Source of the DNA: Methanothrix sp.
GTDB lineage: Archaea; Halobacteriota; Methanosarcinia; Methanotrichales; Methanotrichaceae
Length of the DNA stretch: 64,000 nucleotides
Assembly (NCBI RefSeq): GCF_024518575.1
Contig: NZ_JANIHG010000003.1
Span: 1 to 64,000 of the forward strand
Direction of reading: 5' to 3'
Under the pieces are notes generated by a model. The model did no database searches, was not told the origin of the DNA, and saw nothing but the letters and a program-made list of their open reading frames with translations. Position 1 is the first letter of the stretch, and each line of letters starts with the position of its first letter. Of the stretch, positions 17,315 to 25,321 are shown one piece after another. Both the position numbers and the translations under genes were made by a program.

Positions 17315-17878
17315 ATGGTGAATGTGTACCCCCCATCAGAGGATACGTATCTCCTCATGCGTGCTGCGACCTCTGAGGCCAGGCCCGACGACTCTGTCAT
17401 AGAGATCGGCTGTGGCTCGGGGGTGATATCGGCGTCTCTGATTGGAAGGGTGAGGAGCATACTTGCCACGGATATAAACCCTCATGCTGTAAAGGCTGCG
17501 GCATCTCTCGGCTTACCCGCGGTCAGAGCGGATCTGTTTCATGGGATAAGATCGAGATTCGACCTCATTCTCTTCAACCCGCCATACCTGCCGGAGGAGA
17601 GCGAGCTTGACCCGGATCTAACGGAGGATCACTGGCTTTCAGCGGCGCTCAATGGCGGAGCTGATGGGAGAGAGGTGATAGCGAGGTTTCTGAAAGGCGT
17701 GAGTGATGTAATGAGCCCGCGAGCTAGGATACTCTTGCTCATATCATCCCTCACTGGGCTTGAGGAGGTCATGGAGCTCGCCCGGGCGTCGGGCTTCACC
17801 ACAGAGATCGTGGCCAGGGAGAGATACTTCTTCGAGGAGCTGTACGTTCTGAAGCTCAGAAGTTCAGCTTTACGATAA
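17315..17878 (+). CDS. HemK/Mtq2-like release-factor glutamine methyltransferase
   Basis: This SAM-dependent methylase has motif I EIGCGSGVISA (residues ~30-40) and the amide-methylating motif NPPY at 88-91. The first residues (YPPSEDTYLL) are typical of the archaeal/eukaryotic Mtq2 branch that modifies the GGQ glutamine of aRF1/eRF1. The 187-residue length is also as expected, without the bacterial PrmC N-terminal domain. The 102 bp upstream contain only a small frame overlapping this start, which I do not support as a gene. Confidence 0.88.
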   Translation: MVNVYPPSEDTYLLMRAATSEARPDDSVIEIGCGSGVISASLIGRVRSILATDINPHAVKAAASLGLPAVRADLFHGIRSRFDLILFNPPYLPEESELDPDLTEDHWLSAALNGGADGREVIARFLKGVSDVMSPRARILLLISSLTGLEEVMELARASGFTTEIVARERYFFEELYVLKLRSSALR

Positions 17879-17963
17879 AGACATGGGCCTAAGGCCGGTT
17901 GAGATTCAATCACACCTGCCAATCTCCAAAAGATATATCACACCTCCCATGTACCCTCAAAGC

Positions 17964-18962
17964 ATGCCCATACTCAGAGATATGTCGATTCTGGTAACTG
18001 GCGGCGCAGGGTTCATAGGATCTCATCTTGTCGATGCACTGATAAAACACAACGAGGTTACAGTCATAGACAATCTGAGCACGGGGAAACGGGATTATCT
18101 CAGTGCGCACGAATCCAATCCGCGTTTCAGGCTCATAGAGGCAGATCTGCTCGACAGGCTGGAGGTTTATGATGCTGTGAAGGACAAGGACATTGTGTTC
18201 CACCTCGCTGCCAACCCATCTGTGGCAGTGGGCGAGACCGATACAAGGGTCCACCTCGAGCAGAACGCCCTCACCACATACAACCTTCTCGAGGCGATGC
18301 GCCGGGCGAGGGTCAGGAGAATAGCGTTCACCTCCACATCGACTGTTTATGGTGAGGCGAAGATCATACCGACGCCAGAGGATTACGGCCCGCTGAAGCC
18401 GATATCGCTCTACGGGGCGTCGAAGCTCGCATGCGAGGCGATGATATCATCGTACTGTCACACCTTCGATATGCAGGCCTGGATATACCGCTTCGCGAAC
18501 ATAGTGGGAGAGCGCGGGAATCACGGCGTGATCGTGGATTTCATAAGAAAGCTCAGGACAAACCCGAACGAGCTCGAGATCCTCGGATCAGGAGCGCAGC
18601 GTAAGTCCTATCTCGATGTCAGGGACTGCGTGGATGCGATGATCCACTGCGTTGAGCATGCGGACGAGCAGGTGAACATATACAACATAGGCTCTCAGGA
18701 CACTGTAGATGTCAGGGAGATCGCGGATATAGTCGTCAAAGCGATGGGTCTGGACGGCGTGAGGTACAGATTCACAGGCGGGATCGACGGGAGGGGCTGG
18801 AAGGGAGATGTGAAGCTTATGTGTCTGTCAACAGACGCGATAAGACAGCTCGGCTGGAGGCCGAGGCTGAGCTCACGAGAGGCCGTGGCCAGGGCCGCAG
18901 AATCGCTGCTCAGGGAGATCCGCGAGATGCCGCAGCCAGGAAAAGATGGCCGATCCATGTGA
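17964..18962 (+). CDS. NAD-dependent sugar-nucleotide epimerase (UDP-glucose 4-epimerase family)
   Basis: This extended short-chain dehydrogenase has the NAD motif TGGAGFIGSHL, the catalytic YGASK (Tyr-x-x-x-Lys) preceded by TSTSTVYGE, and RFANIVGERGNHGV. It probably interconverts UDP- or TDP-sugars for surface glycans. The frame is open from 17883, but a TATA-like AAAGATATAT at ~17927-17936 places transcription start near 17960. I therefore chose ATG 17964; ATG 17982, right before the Rossmann strand, is also possible. The MITE-like element lies just downstream. Confidence 0.88.
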   Translation: MPILRDMSILVTGGAGFIGSHLVDALIKHNEVTVIDNLSTGKRDYLSAHESNPRFRLIEADLLDRLEVYDAVKDKDIVFHLAANPSVAVGETDTRVHLEQNALTTYNLLEAMRRARVRRIAFTSTSTVYGEAKIIPTPEDYGPLKPISLYGASKLACEAMISSYCHTFDMQAWIYRFANIVGERGNHGVIVDFIRKLRTNPNELEILGSGAQRKSYLDVRDCVDAMIHCVEHADEQVNIYNIGSQDTVDVREIADIVVKAMGLDGVRYRFTGGIDGRGWKGDVKLMCLSTDAIRQLGWRPRLSSREAVARAAESLLREIREMPQPGKDGRSM

Positions 18963-19036
18963 TTCAGCGAATCACATTGGCAGAGCCAATTATCGATGTC
19001 CAGATGTCACCTGCGCTTGCATATCCGGTCCAACCG

Positions 19037-19153
19037 TGCTGTGTTGGATAAGTCCTGAAATTCGTAACCGGAAGGCCATTAGGGGTAAAGATGGAAATTA
19101 ACCAAGAATCGATGCCTAGAGATGGAATTCTGAAAAAGTTATCCAACACAGCA
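19037..19153. mobile_element. MITE-like element A (117 bp, 15-bp terminal inverted repeats)
   Basis: The ends TGCTGTGTTGGATAA (19037-19051) and TTATCCAACACAGCA (19139-19153) are perfect inverted repeats. They are flanked by GTCCAACCG (19028-19036) and GTTCAACCG (19154-19162), a 9-bp direct repeat with one mismatch that looks like an aged target-site duplication. There is no open frame inside. The ends match element B at 59093-59208 at 14 of 15 positions. Confidence 0.75.
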
Positions 19154-19211
19154 GTTCAACCGTACCAAAAATTTTGTGGATGCCCGCCAAACTTCAGCCG
19201 GGCGATGAGAT

Positions 19212-19448
19212 CTACCAGATCCTCTCCCAGCCGCCGTCCTTGGGCCTTATCCTGTATGTCTTGCCCTTGGCAAGAAGATAATTGTGGAGATCTGCCGCAT
19301 CCCTGAAGAAGCGCTTATCGTGGAGGTTGTTGTATATATCCTCTGATGTAAAACCGCTCAGCTTGCCCCTTCCGTAGATAATCCTCTCGATTGTGTAGTA
19401 TATATCATCAAACTTCCTGATCGGCCGGGTCCACTCCTTGAACTTCAT
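19212..19448 (-). CDS. Small uncharacterised protein
   Basis: This 78-residue, charged, Tyr/Arg-rich protein (KEWTRPIRKFDDIYYTIERI, then YNNLHDKRFFRDAADLHNYLLAKG) has helical patterning and normal codon use. I recognise no family. The composition (many Asp, Lys, Tyr, Trp) is that of a genuine small soluble protein rather than a chance frame. A weak GGTGG lies 4 nt upstream of ATG. It is divergent from the frame at 19458. Confidence 0.55.
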   Translation of the reverse strand: MKFKEWTRPIRKFDDIYYTIERIIYGRGKLSGFTSEDIYNNLHDKRFFRDAADLHNYLLAKGKTYRIRPKDGGWERIW

Positions 19449-19457
19449 CAGACCACC

Positions 19458-19691
19458 ATGCGTGATGGGTCGCGGCTGAATATCAAACTTTCGTCCCGTG
19501 CGGCGTCAGCGTCTGGATCATCTCTGTTCCCGTGGAATCTGAAAGAGATCGCTGATTCACTTGAAGAGATCAGGCAGAATCGTGAATCCCGTGATACAAA
19601 CAAAGATCTTCGTGGTCGCATGTTGTTAGAGGTAGCCCAGAGGATCGAGGCCACCATTCGATATGTAAAGGCCAAGATATTTTGCCGATAA
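19458..19691 (+). CDS. Possible small helical protein
   Basis: This is a 77-residue frame. Residues 24-77 have a plausible amphipathic-helix pattern (WNLKEIADSLEEIRQNRES ... LLEVAQRIEATIRYVKAKI). The first 20 residues are Ser/Ala-rich and less convincing. There is no ribosome site. It lies between the divergent 78-residue gene and the RNA methylase. It could be real but may equally be a chance frame. Confidence 0.35.
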   Translation: MRDGSRLNIKLSSRAASASGSSLFPWNLKEIADSLEEIRQNRESRDTNKDLRGRMLLEVAQRIEATIRYVKAKIFCR

Positions 19692-19708
19692 ACATCCACC
19701 ACCCAAAC

Positions 19709-20617
19709 ATGGGACATGAGCACCTGGAGAGGTACCGCGATATAATACCTGATTTCAGTACATTCCTGGATTTCATGAGCAGGCCGCTGCCTGTGACCGT
19801 CAGGATAAATACGCTGAAGACCTCGGTCCAAGAGCTGTTAACCAGGCTTGATCGCGCTGGGATCGGGTATGAGCGCATGCGATGGTATCCGCTCGGGTTG
19901 AGGCTCGATATGGAGAGGCCGGGAAGGCTTATGGAGTTTCAGATGGGGCTGATCCACATACAGGAGGAGATCTCAATGCTGCCTCCGCTGGTCCTCGACC
20001 CGCAGCCAGGCGAGCGGGTTCTGGATCTCTGTGCAGCGCCCGGAGGAAAAGCGGCGCAGATCAGCATGCAGATGTCGAACAGGGGGATGGTGGTCGCGAA
20101 CGACAGCTCCTCTGCACGCATCGTGCCGCTGAGAGCAAATCTGGAGCGGCTCGGCTCGGTCAACGCTGTGGTCACATCTTATGATGGAAGGCGCTTCCCT
20201 CAGTACACATTCGACAGAGCGCTTGTTGACGCCTCATGCTCGAGCGAGGGCACCGCTCGAAGGTACCCTGGAGTGATCGCGAGATGCTCTGTGAAGAGGA
20301 GCATGGATCTCCAGAGCCTACAGGTATCGCTCCTGCGCAGGGCGATAGAGCTCACAAGGCCTGGCGGTGTCATCGTCTACTCGACATGCACATTCGCGCC
20401 TGAGGAGAACGAGGGAGTCGTCTCGAGGGTGCTCGATATCGCTGATTTGGAGAGCTTCACAATCCCAGGACTCCAATCAAGCCCGGGTCTTGTATCCTGG
20501 AATGGAGTTGATTACGGCGAGGAGCTCTTGAAATGCAGAAGGTACTATCCGCATCAGAACGACACGGGGGGATTCTTTGTCGCGAAGCTCCGCAGAAGGT
20601 TTTCAGCTGGTGAATAA
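19709..20617 (+). CDS. NOL1/NOP2/Sun-family RNA cytosine-5 methyltransferase
   Basis: This SAM-dependent RNA m5C methylase has motif I LDLCAAPGGKAAQI, motif IV VDASCSSEG (usually DAPCSGEG; the Pro is replaced by Ser here), and motif VI YSTCTFAPEENE with the catalytic Cys. It likely modifies tRNA or rRNA. The N-terminal RNA-binding portion is short. The normal C-terminal PUA-like domain is missing and is encoded by the next gene, which overlaps by 8 bp in another frame. ATG 19709 was chosen over TTG 19682 because a TATA-like GATATTTT lies ~28 bp upstream. Confidence 0.9.
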   Translation: MGHEHLERYRDIIPDFSTFLDFMSRPLPVTVRINTLKTSVQELLTRLDRAGIGYERMRWYPLGLRLDMERPGRLMEFQMGLIHIQEEISMLPPLVLDPQPGERVLDLCAAPGGKAAQISMQMSNRGMVVANDSSSARIVPLRANLERLGSVNAVVTSYDGRRFPQYTFDRALVDASCSSEGTARRYPGVIARCSVKRSMDLQSLQVSLLRRAIELTRPGGVIVYSTCTFAPEENEGVVSRVLDIADLESFTIPGLQSSPGLVSWNGVDYGEELLKCRRYYPHQNDTGGFFVAKLRRRFSAGE

Positions 20618-21089
20618 AGATACAGTGGTATCGATGTGGGTGGAGAGGTTTGGAATCCCTGAAGATGTCTTCGAGGGATTCAGCTTCTTCAGACGCGGCA
20701 GAATGATATGGGCGTTCAGCCTCCCAGAGATCCCGCCGTTCAGATGCGAGAGCATTGGGATGAGGGTTATATCGATGCGCGAGAGCCCGTGGAAGCCAAC
20801 AACATACGCCCTCCAGCTCTGGGGACGGCATGCGAGAAAGAACGTCATCGATCTGGATGATGAGATGGCGAGACGCTTCTTCGCGGGCGAGAGCCTGGAG
20901 CTGAGAGCGCAGGTGGATAGAGGTTACGTGGTCGTCACGCACATGGGCTCTGTGATGGGGTGCGGCCTGTACACGCCCGGAAGGCTGATCTCGCAGCTCC
21001 CAAGGGAGCGCAGGATTCTTGAGATCGATGATAGATCCGCATCAAGATATGCACAGCCTGAGGATGCGCATCATGAATGCTCAGAGTGA
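20610..21089 (+). CDS. Stand-alone PUA-like RNA-binding domain of RsmF/NSUN methylases
   Basis: This 159-residue protein resembles the C-terminal PUA-like module that RsmF-type methylases normally carry in the same chain (FFRRGRMIWAF, ALQLWGRHARKNVIDLDDEMARRFFAGESL, GYVVVTHMGSVMGCGLY). The GTG start at 20610 overlaps the methylase stop by 8 bp. A longer frame from 20577 would overlap more. It presumably positions the RNA for the methylase encoded upstream. Its 3' end overlaps cofH slightly. Confidence 0.75.
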   Translation: MNKDTVVSMWVERFGIPEDVFEGFSFFRRGRMIWAFSLPEIPPFRCESIGMRVISMRESPWKPTTYALQLWGRHARKNVIDLDDEMARRFFAGESLELRAQVDRGYVVVTHMGSVMGCGLYTPGRLISQLPRERRILEIDDRSASRYAQPEDAHHECSE

Positions 21090-22134
21090 ATCCTACAAAT
21101 ACGAATCTCCAGACCGCGCGATGCTGGACCGCGATCTGATGCGATCCCTCTGGCGCAGCCCGATGAGGCTTTTCTCCCTCTCACGCCGGCTGCAGGAGAA
21201 GTGCTGCGGCAGAGAGATAACCTATGTCATAAACAGGAACATCAATTTCACAAACATATGCGTTGGAAGCTGCAGATTCTGCGCATTCAGGAAGGAAGAT
21301 GGTTACATCCTTACACATGAGGATCTCCTCCGGAAGGCAGAGGAGGCTGAGAGGATGGGCGCCACGGAGATCTGCCTCCAGGGCGGGCTGGCGCCAGGAT
21401 TGACCCTGGAGGACTACTGCGAGATGCTTGAGGTACTGAAGTCCAGCTATCCCTCGATGCATCTCCATGCCTACTCACCAATGGAGGTACTTCACATGTC
21501 GAGGGCCTCCGGCGTGGATATCAGGGACGCGCTCCGCGCTCTGAGAGATTCCGGCCTGGATTCGATGCCAGGAACCGCTGCTGAGCTGCTGGTCGACTCT
21601 GTGAGGCGGCAGATATGCCCTGATAAGCTCAGCACAGCAGAATGGTCTTTTATCATAAAATCTGCACACAGGATGGGCATACCAACGACATCGACCATGC
21701 TCTACGGTCACATAGAGAATTTCGAGGAGAGGCTGAGCCATCTGGAGATCATCCGCTCCATACAGATGGAGACCGGAGGGTTCACAGAGTTCGTGCTGCT
21801 TCCCTTCGTCCCGGGAAACACGGAGCTCAGAGGGGTCGCGAAGACTCCGGATATCCTTGAGAACCTGAAGATGCATGCACTGGCAAGGGTGGCGCTCTAT
21901 CCGCATATCAAGAACATCCAGGCGAGCTGGGTGAAGCTCGGCAGGGAGGTCGCAGGAGCCGCAATGGAATGGGGAGCCAACGACCTCGGCGGGACGCTCA
22001 TGGAGGAGAACATATCGAGATGCGCAGGATCCAGCGAGGGGCAGTACATGTCACCGGATGAGTTCAAGGATCTGATAAAGAGGCATGGGAGGATACCTGT
22101 CCAGCGGGACACGCTGTACAGGAAGATTTGCTGA
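21073..22134 (+). CDS. cofH: FO synthase subunit 2 (7,8-didemethyl-8-hydroxy-5-deazariboflavin synthase)
   Basis: This radical-SAM enzyme of coenzyme F420 biosynthesis joins tyrosine-derived and pyrimidine substrates to make the deazaflavin FO together with CofG. The cluster motif NICVGSCRFCAF gives Cys63, Cys67 and Cys70 from the chosen start. GATEICLQGGLAPG, DSMPGTAAELL and GGTLMEENISR are diagnostic of CofH. ATG 21073 is chosen because GAGG at ~21060 sits 9 nt upstream; the frame is open from 21019 but would overlap the PUA gene further. cofG is not in the window. Confidence 0.93.
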   Translation: MNAQSESYKYESPDRAMLDRDLMRSLWRSPMRLFSLSRRLQEKCCGREITYVINRNINFTNICVGSCRFCAFRKEDGYILTHEDLLRKAEEAERMGATEICLQGGLAPGLTLEDYCEMLEVLKSSYPSMHLHAYSPMEVLHMSRASGVDIRDALRALRDSGLDSMPGTAAELLVDSVRRQICPDKLSTAEWSFIIKSAHRMGIPTTSTMLYGHIENFEERLSHLEIIRSIQMETGGFTEFVLLPFVPGNTELRGVAKTPDILENLKMHALARVALYPHIKNIQASWVKLGREVAGAAMEWGANDLGGTLMEENISRCAGSSEGQYMSPDEFKDLIKRHGRIPVQRDTLYRKIC

Positions 22135-22183
22135 TATCTGGGCGTGCGCAAAAATCCCTCGAATCTTGGTGCCGACCTCGAGC

Positions 22184-22276
22184 TCAGTATCCTCTCATTA
22201 TCTTCACCACGATCCTCGCGATCATGTAGGCGATCAGAAACACTATCACGTAGAAGAGTATCTCAGCGATCTCCAA
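22184..22276 (-). CDS. 30-residue single-helix membrane peptide
   Basis: This short frame has a perfect ribosome site GGAGGT (22289-22284) 7 nt before a TTG start at 22276. The product is Met-Glu-Ile-Ala-Glu followed by an uninterrupted hydrophobic helix (ILFYVIVFLIAYMIA) and a basic tail (RIVVKIMRGY): the topology of a regulatory micro-membrane protein with the C-terminus inside. It begins 35 bp after the aconitase stop on the same strand and is probably co-transcribed with it. No family is recognised. Confidence 0.6.
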   Translation of the reverse strand: MEIAEILFYVIVFLIAYMIARIVVKIMRGY

Positions 22277-22311
22277 CCACGCAACCTCCTTTTATCATCA
22301 GTCGAATCATA

Positions 22312-24252
22312 TCAACTTCTTCTCACAGTGTATGGAAGCAGCCCACCTGCGATGAGTATATCCCTCTGACGCCTGCTGAGCTCCATCCGGAGCGGGATCT
22401 CCTGATCTCCAGCAATCGCCTTTACCTGTGACTCCCCGCTCTCCAGGGCCCGCCGGATCTCAGGAATGGTTATGCTCATGCCCTGATAGAGGCTATCGTA
22501 ATCGGATTCCCTGACGAAGTAGAGCGGCAGTATCCCGAAGTTCACCAGGTTCGCGGCATGTATCCTCTCTATGGACTTCGCTATGACCGCCTTCACCCCA
22601 AGATACATCGGACACATCGCAGCATGCTCCCTCGATGATCCCTGGCCGTAGCTCACACCCGCTACAATGATGTTATGCAGTCCCTTATCACGGATCTCCG
22701 CCGCCCTCCTCGGGAACTCCTGGTCTAGCGGCTCGAAGACGAACGTCGAGTACTTCGGCACGTTCGACCTGTACTTGAGCCGCGAGCCGGCTGGCATTAT
22801 GTGATCCGTGGTTATGTTGTCCTCTACCTTTATTGTGACGACCCCTTTTATGCTCTCAGGCATCGGCGTGTTCCTCGGAGGCTCGCCTATGTTCGGACCT
22901 CTGAATATCCTTACTTTGGCCCTCTCCTGAGCTGGCTTTGGAGTTATGATCATGCTGTCATCTATCTCAAACCTCTCCGGCATCTCCACCCTCGGAAACT
23001 CGATGCCGAGATCTGATGGATCGACAAACTCGCCTGCTATCGCAGCTGCAGCCGCGACCACGGGGCTCGTCAGGTAGACATTTGCGCTCGGAGTTCCTGA
23101 TCTGCCCTTGAAGTTCCTGTTGCTCGTTCTGACCGAGACAGCATCTGTGCCCGGCGACATGCTGTTGCCTATGCAGAAGCCGCATGCGCTCTCGAGGATT
23201 CTAGCGCCGAAGGCTATGAGATCGTCAAGTGCGCCACTCCTGGCCATCATCCTGAGAACCTGTCTCGAGCCGGGGGCGACCCCAAAGCTGACGCCTGGCG
23301 GCAGATGCCTTCCCTTGACCATTCGAGAGACGGTCATCATATCAGTGTATGACGAGTTTGTGCAAGAGCCTACGAGCACCTGGTCAACACGCATCCCCTC
23401 AACATCGCGCAGTGGGACCACATTCCCAGGGCTGTGTGGAGCGGCAACCAGCGGCTCTAGCTCCGAGAGGTCGATCTCGATGGTCTTATCGTACTCTGCA
23501 CCTTCATCAGGTGCAAGCGGCATCCAATGCTCAGGCCTGCCCTGTGCCGCCAGGAACCTTCTGGTCTGATCATCGCTCGGGAATATCGATGTCGTGACGC
23601 CCGTCTCAGCGCCCATGTTAGTGATCGTCGCCCTGTCAGGCACGGTGAGCCCCTGAATGCCCTCGCCAGTGTACTCGCAAACCCACCCCACATTCCCCTT
23701 CGTCGAGAGTATCTGCAGCACCTTCAGTATGACATCCTTCGGGGTGACCCAGGGCTGGAGCTCTCCTGTCAGATGCACCTCCATCACCCTGGGAGCTGTC
23801 AGGTAGTAAGGCCCGCCGCCCATGGCCACAGCCACATCGAGCCCACCAGCGCCTATGGCTATCATCCCCAGGCCGCCGCCTGTCGGGGTGTGGCTGTCCG
23901 AACCAAGCAGCGTCTTTCCGGGCCGCCCGAACCTCTCAAGATGTACCTGATGGCATATGCCATTGCCAGGGCGTGAGAAGTATATGCCGTAACGCTCAGC
24001 GACCGACTGTAGATACCTGTGATCGTCAGCGTTCTCGAACCCGACCTGTATCGTGTTGTGATCAACATAGCTCACAGAGATCTCTGTGGCTATGCTCTCG
24101 AGTCCCATCGACTCGAACTGAAGATACGCCATAGTGCCGGTCGCATCCTGTGTCAGGGTCTGGTCTATCCTTATGCCTATCTCGCTTCCCGGCTCATATG
24201 TGCCATCCACGAGATGATCCCTCAGGATCTTCTCAGTAAGGGTGTATCCCAT
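22312..24252 (-). CDS. acn: Aconitate hydratase
   Basis: This [4Fe-4S] enzyme interconverts citrate and isocitrate, here serving 2-oxoglutarate and glutamate synthesis from acetyl-CoA. Cluster ligands are GSCTNSSYTDM and SACGFCIGNS (CGxC). Substrate motifs GSDSHTPTGGGLGM and YGQGSSREHAAM are present. The swivel domain (C-terminal ~170 residues, GEPPRNTPMP, TTDHIMPAGS) is fused, giving 646 residues as in the compact Aquifex-like type. Start ATG 24252 is chosen because GGGGAGGG lies 7 nt upstream; the frame is open to 24288. 3-isopropylmalate or homocitrate enzymes are shorter and split, so aconitase is the best call. Confidence 0.93.
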   Translation of the reverse strand: MGYTLTEKILRDHLVDGTYEPGSEIGIRIDQTLTQDATGTMAYLQFESMGLESIATEISVSYVDHNTIQVGFENADDHRYLQSVAERYGIYFSRPGNGICHQVHLERFGRPGKTLLGSDSHTPTGGGLGMIAIGAGGLDVAVAMGGGPYYLTAPRVMEVHLTGELQPWVTPKDVILKVLQILSTKGNVGWVCEYTGEGIQGLTVPDRATITNMGAETGVTTSIFPSDDQTRRFLAAQGRPEHWMPLAPDEGAEYDKTIEIDLSELEPLVAAPHSPGNVVPLRDVEGMRVDQVLVGSCTNSSYTDMMTVSRMVKGRHLPPGVSFGVAPGSRQVLRMMARSGALDDLIAFGARILESACGFCIGNSMSPGTDAVSVRTSNRNFKGRSGTPSANVYLTSPVVAAAAAIAGEFVDPSDLGIEFPRVEMPERFEIDDSMIITPKPAQERAKVRIFRGPNIGEPPRNTPMPESIKGVVTIKVEDNITTDHIMPAGSRLKYRSNVPKYSTFVFEPLDQEFPRRAAEIRDKGLHNIIVAGVSYGQGSSREHAAMCPMYLGVKAVIAKSIERIHAANLVNFGILPLYFVRESDYDSLYQGMSITIPEIRRALESGESQVKAIAGDQEIPLRMELSRRQRDILIAGGLLPYTVRRS

Positions 24253-24288
24253 CCAGTTGCCCTCCCCAAACAGTGATCTCCAATTCAA

Positions 24289-24681
24289 TCTTCCGTATCA
24301 GGGACCTCTTCAGCATCTCACATGCCCCGTAGAGCGTGACGACTTCCCTCCGACGCTGTGTCCCGCCTCGATACGCCATCTGTATGCTGCGTGTCCCATT
24401 AATCACACAAACAGCTGGCGCTCTGCATAGCGAATGGATGTGGCGCAGAAATTTCCAGCGCTCACAGAGCTGTTGGATGTCGAAACTGCTGATACATAAT
24501 TCCGAGCCAATTGATATACACTTTTCTGTTGTAGTCCGGAAACTGAGACCGCGACCATCATGCGCAGTGCAGCATCTACAAACCATAGGCGTACCGATCC
24601 GGCTAATAGCCAGCATCTGCAAAGCCCAAATACCCTCTCCCGAGACTCCCTCCGGAGCGATGGAAAGGTAAACTTTCCGGC
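24289..24681. other. Intergenic region without convincing gene
   Basis: There are about 390 bp between the aconitase and thioesterase genes. Frames here are short, overlap the neighbours' ends, and lack ribosome sites. A 6-bp inverted repeat GGAAAG-GTAAA-CTTTCC at 24662-24678 lies just beyond the thioesterase stop and could mark transcript ending. It has no T-tract. Confidence 0.5.
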
Positions 24682-25104
24682 TCAGTCGAACTGTATGCTC
24701 TTGTCCATTCTGTAGGCCATCGCAAGGCATGCGGCCTTCAGCTCACCCTCCGCGTTTCTGACCTCTATGTTGTAGGTGGATATCCTCCGCGTTCTGCTGA
24801 CCTCTCTCGCCTCTGCGTAGAGCGTCTCATCAGGAGTTGCAGGCCTGAGATAGTCCACTGTCACGCTTATCGCCACAGCGACTGTACCGTGAGAGTTCGC
24901 AGCTGCGCCGAATGCCTGGTCTATCAGGGAGAATATCGCCCCGCCATGGACGGTTCCGAAGAAGTTTTTGTTATCATCGGATGGCTCCATCTCGACCTTC
25001 GAGTATCCCTCCTTCAGCTCAACCAGCCGCATGCCAAGCCTTCGCGCGAAAGGCTGCTCATCGACCTTTGCATGAAGCCTCTCCAACACCCCAGGTGGTT
25101 CCAT
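24682..25104 (-). CDS. PaaI-type hotdog thioesterase
   Basis: This 140-residue hotdog-fold acyl-CoA thioesterase has the signature NFFGTVHGGAIFSLIDQAFGAAAN. The catalytic Asp/Glu-type position is in the helix after HGG, and YLRPATPDETL is also present. It probably hydrolyses a small or aromatic acyl-CoA. ATG 25104 is chosen because a promoter box GGGTTTTATGTAC lies ~25 bp upstream, giving a leaderless start. The same 13-mer precedes cdhA, suggesting that thioesterase and ACDS expression share features. The longer frame to 25197 would run through this promoter. Confidence 0.88.
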   Translation of the reverse strand: MEPPGVLERLHAKVDEQPFARRLGMRLVELKEGYSKVEMEPSDDNKNFFGTVHGGAIFSLIDQAFGAAANSHGTVAVAISVTVDYLRPATPDETLYAEAREVSRTRRISTYNIEVRNAEGELKAACLAMAYRMDKSIQFD

Positions 25105-25125
25105 GGGTGATGCTTGTCCAAGGAT

Positions 25126-25138
25126 GTACATAAAACCC
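25126..25138 (-). promoter_or_regulatory. TATA box of the thioesterase gene
   Basis: Minus-strand GGGTTTTATGTAC is identical to the box upstream of cdhA (33824-33836). Its position predicts transcription start at about 25104, the ATG itself. Confidence 0.65.
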
Positions 25139-25274
25139 ATGTTCTTATGGGCCCTTATCTCCCAGAACGTCATTTTGCGGGGCGATCTGGCCGGCACACC
25201 TCAACTAGGGCACCTGCCACATCCGGAAAGCTGAGAAACGGGACGAACAGCAGTTGTAGGGTCGTGACCGCAGA

Positions 25275-25317
25275 AGAAAAAGAGAAACAGAGAGCTGCAG
25301 GGGGCATCAACCCCCTG
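25275..25317 (-). terminator. Terminator of the cdh operon
   Basis: A perfect hairpin CAGGGGG-TTGATG-CCCCCTG (25317-25298 on the minus strand) begins 5 bp after the cdhE stop. It is followed by a T-rich run (TTTCTCTTTTTCTTC), as expected for archaeal intrinsic termination. Confidence 0.75.
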
Positions 25318-25321
25318 GGCT

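Noticed and set aside
17209-17376. Short frame between the YgjP-like and Mtq2-like genes (REYLSAILLIKLGWAD)
   Set aside because: It runs 60 bp into the well-supported Mtq2 start and has no recognisable domain; most likely chance.
24336-24671. 111-codon plus-strand frame in the aconitase-thioesterase gap
   Set aside because: No ribosome site, no family, composition rich in Arg, Ser and Cys typical of a shadow frame.
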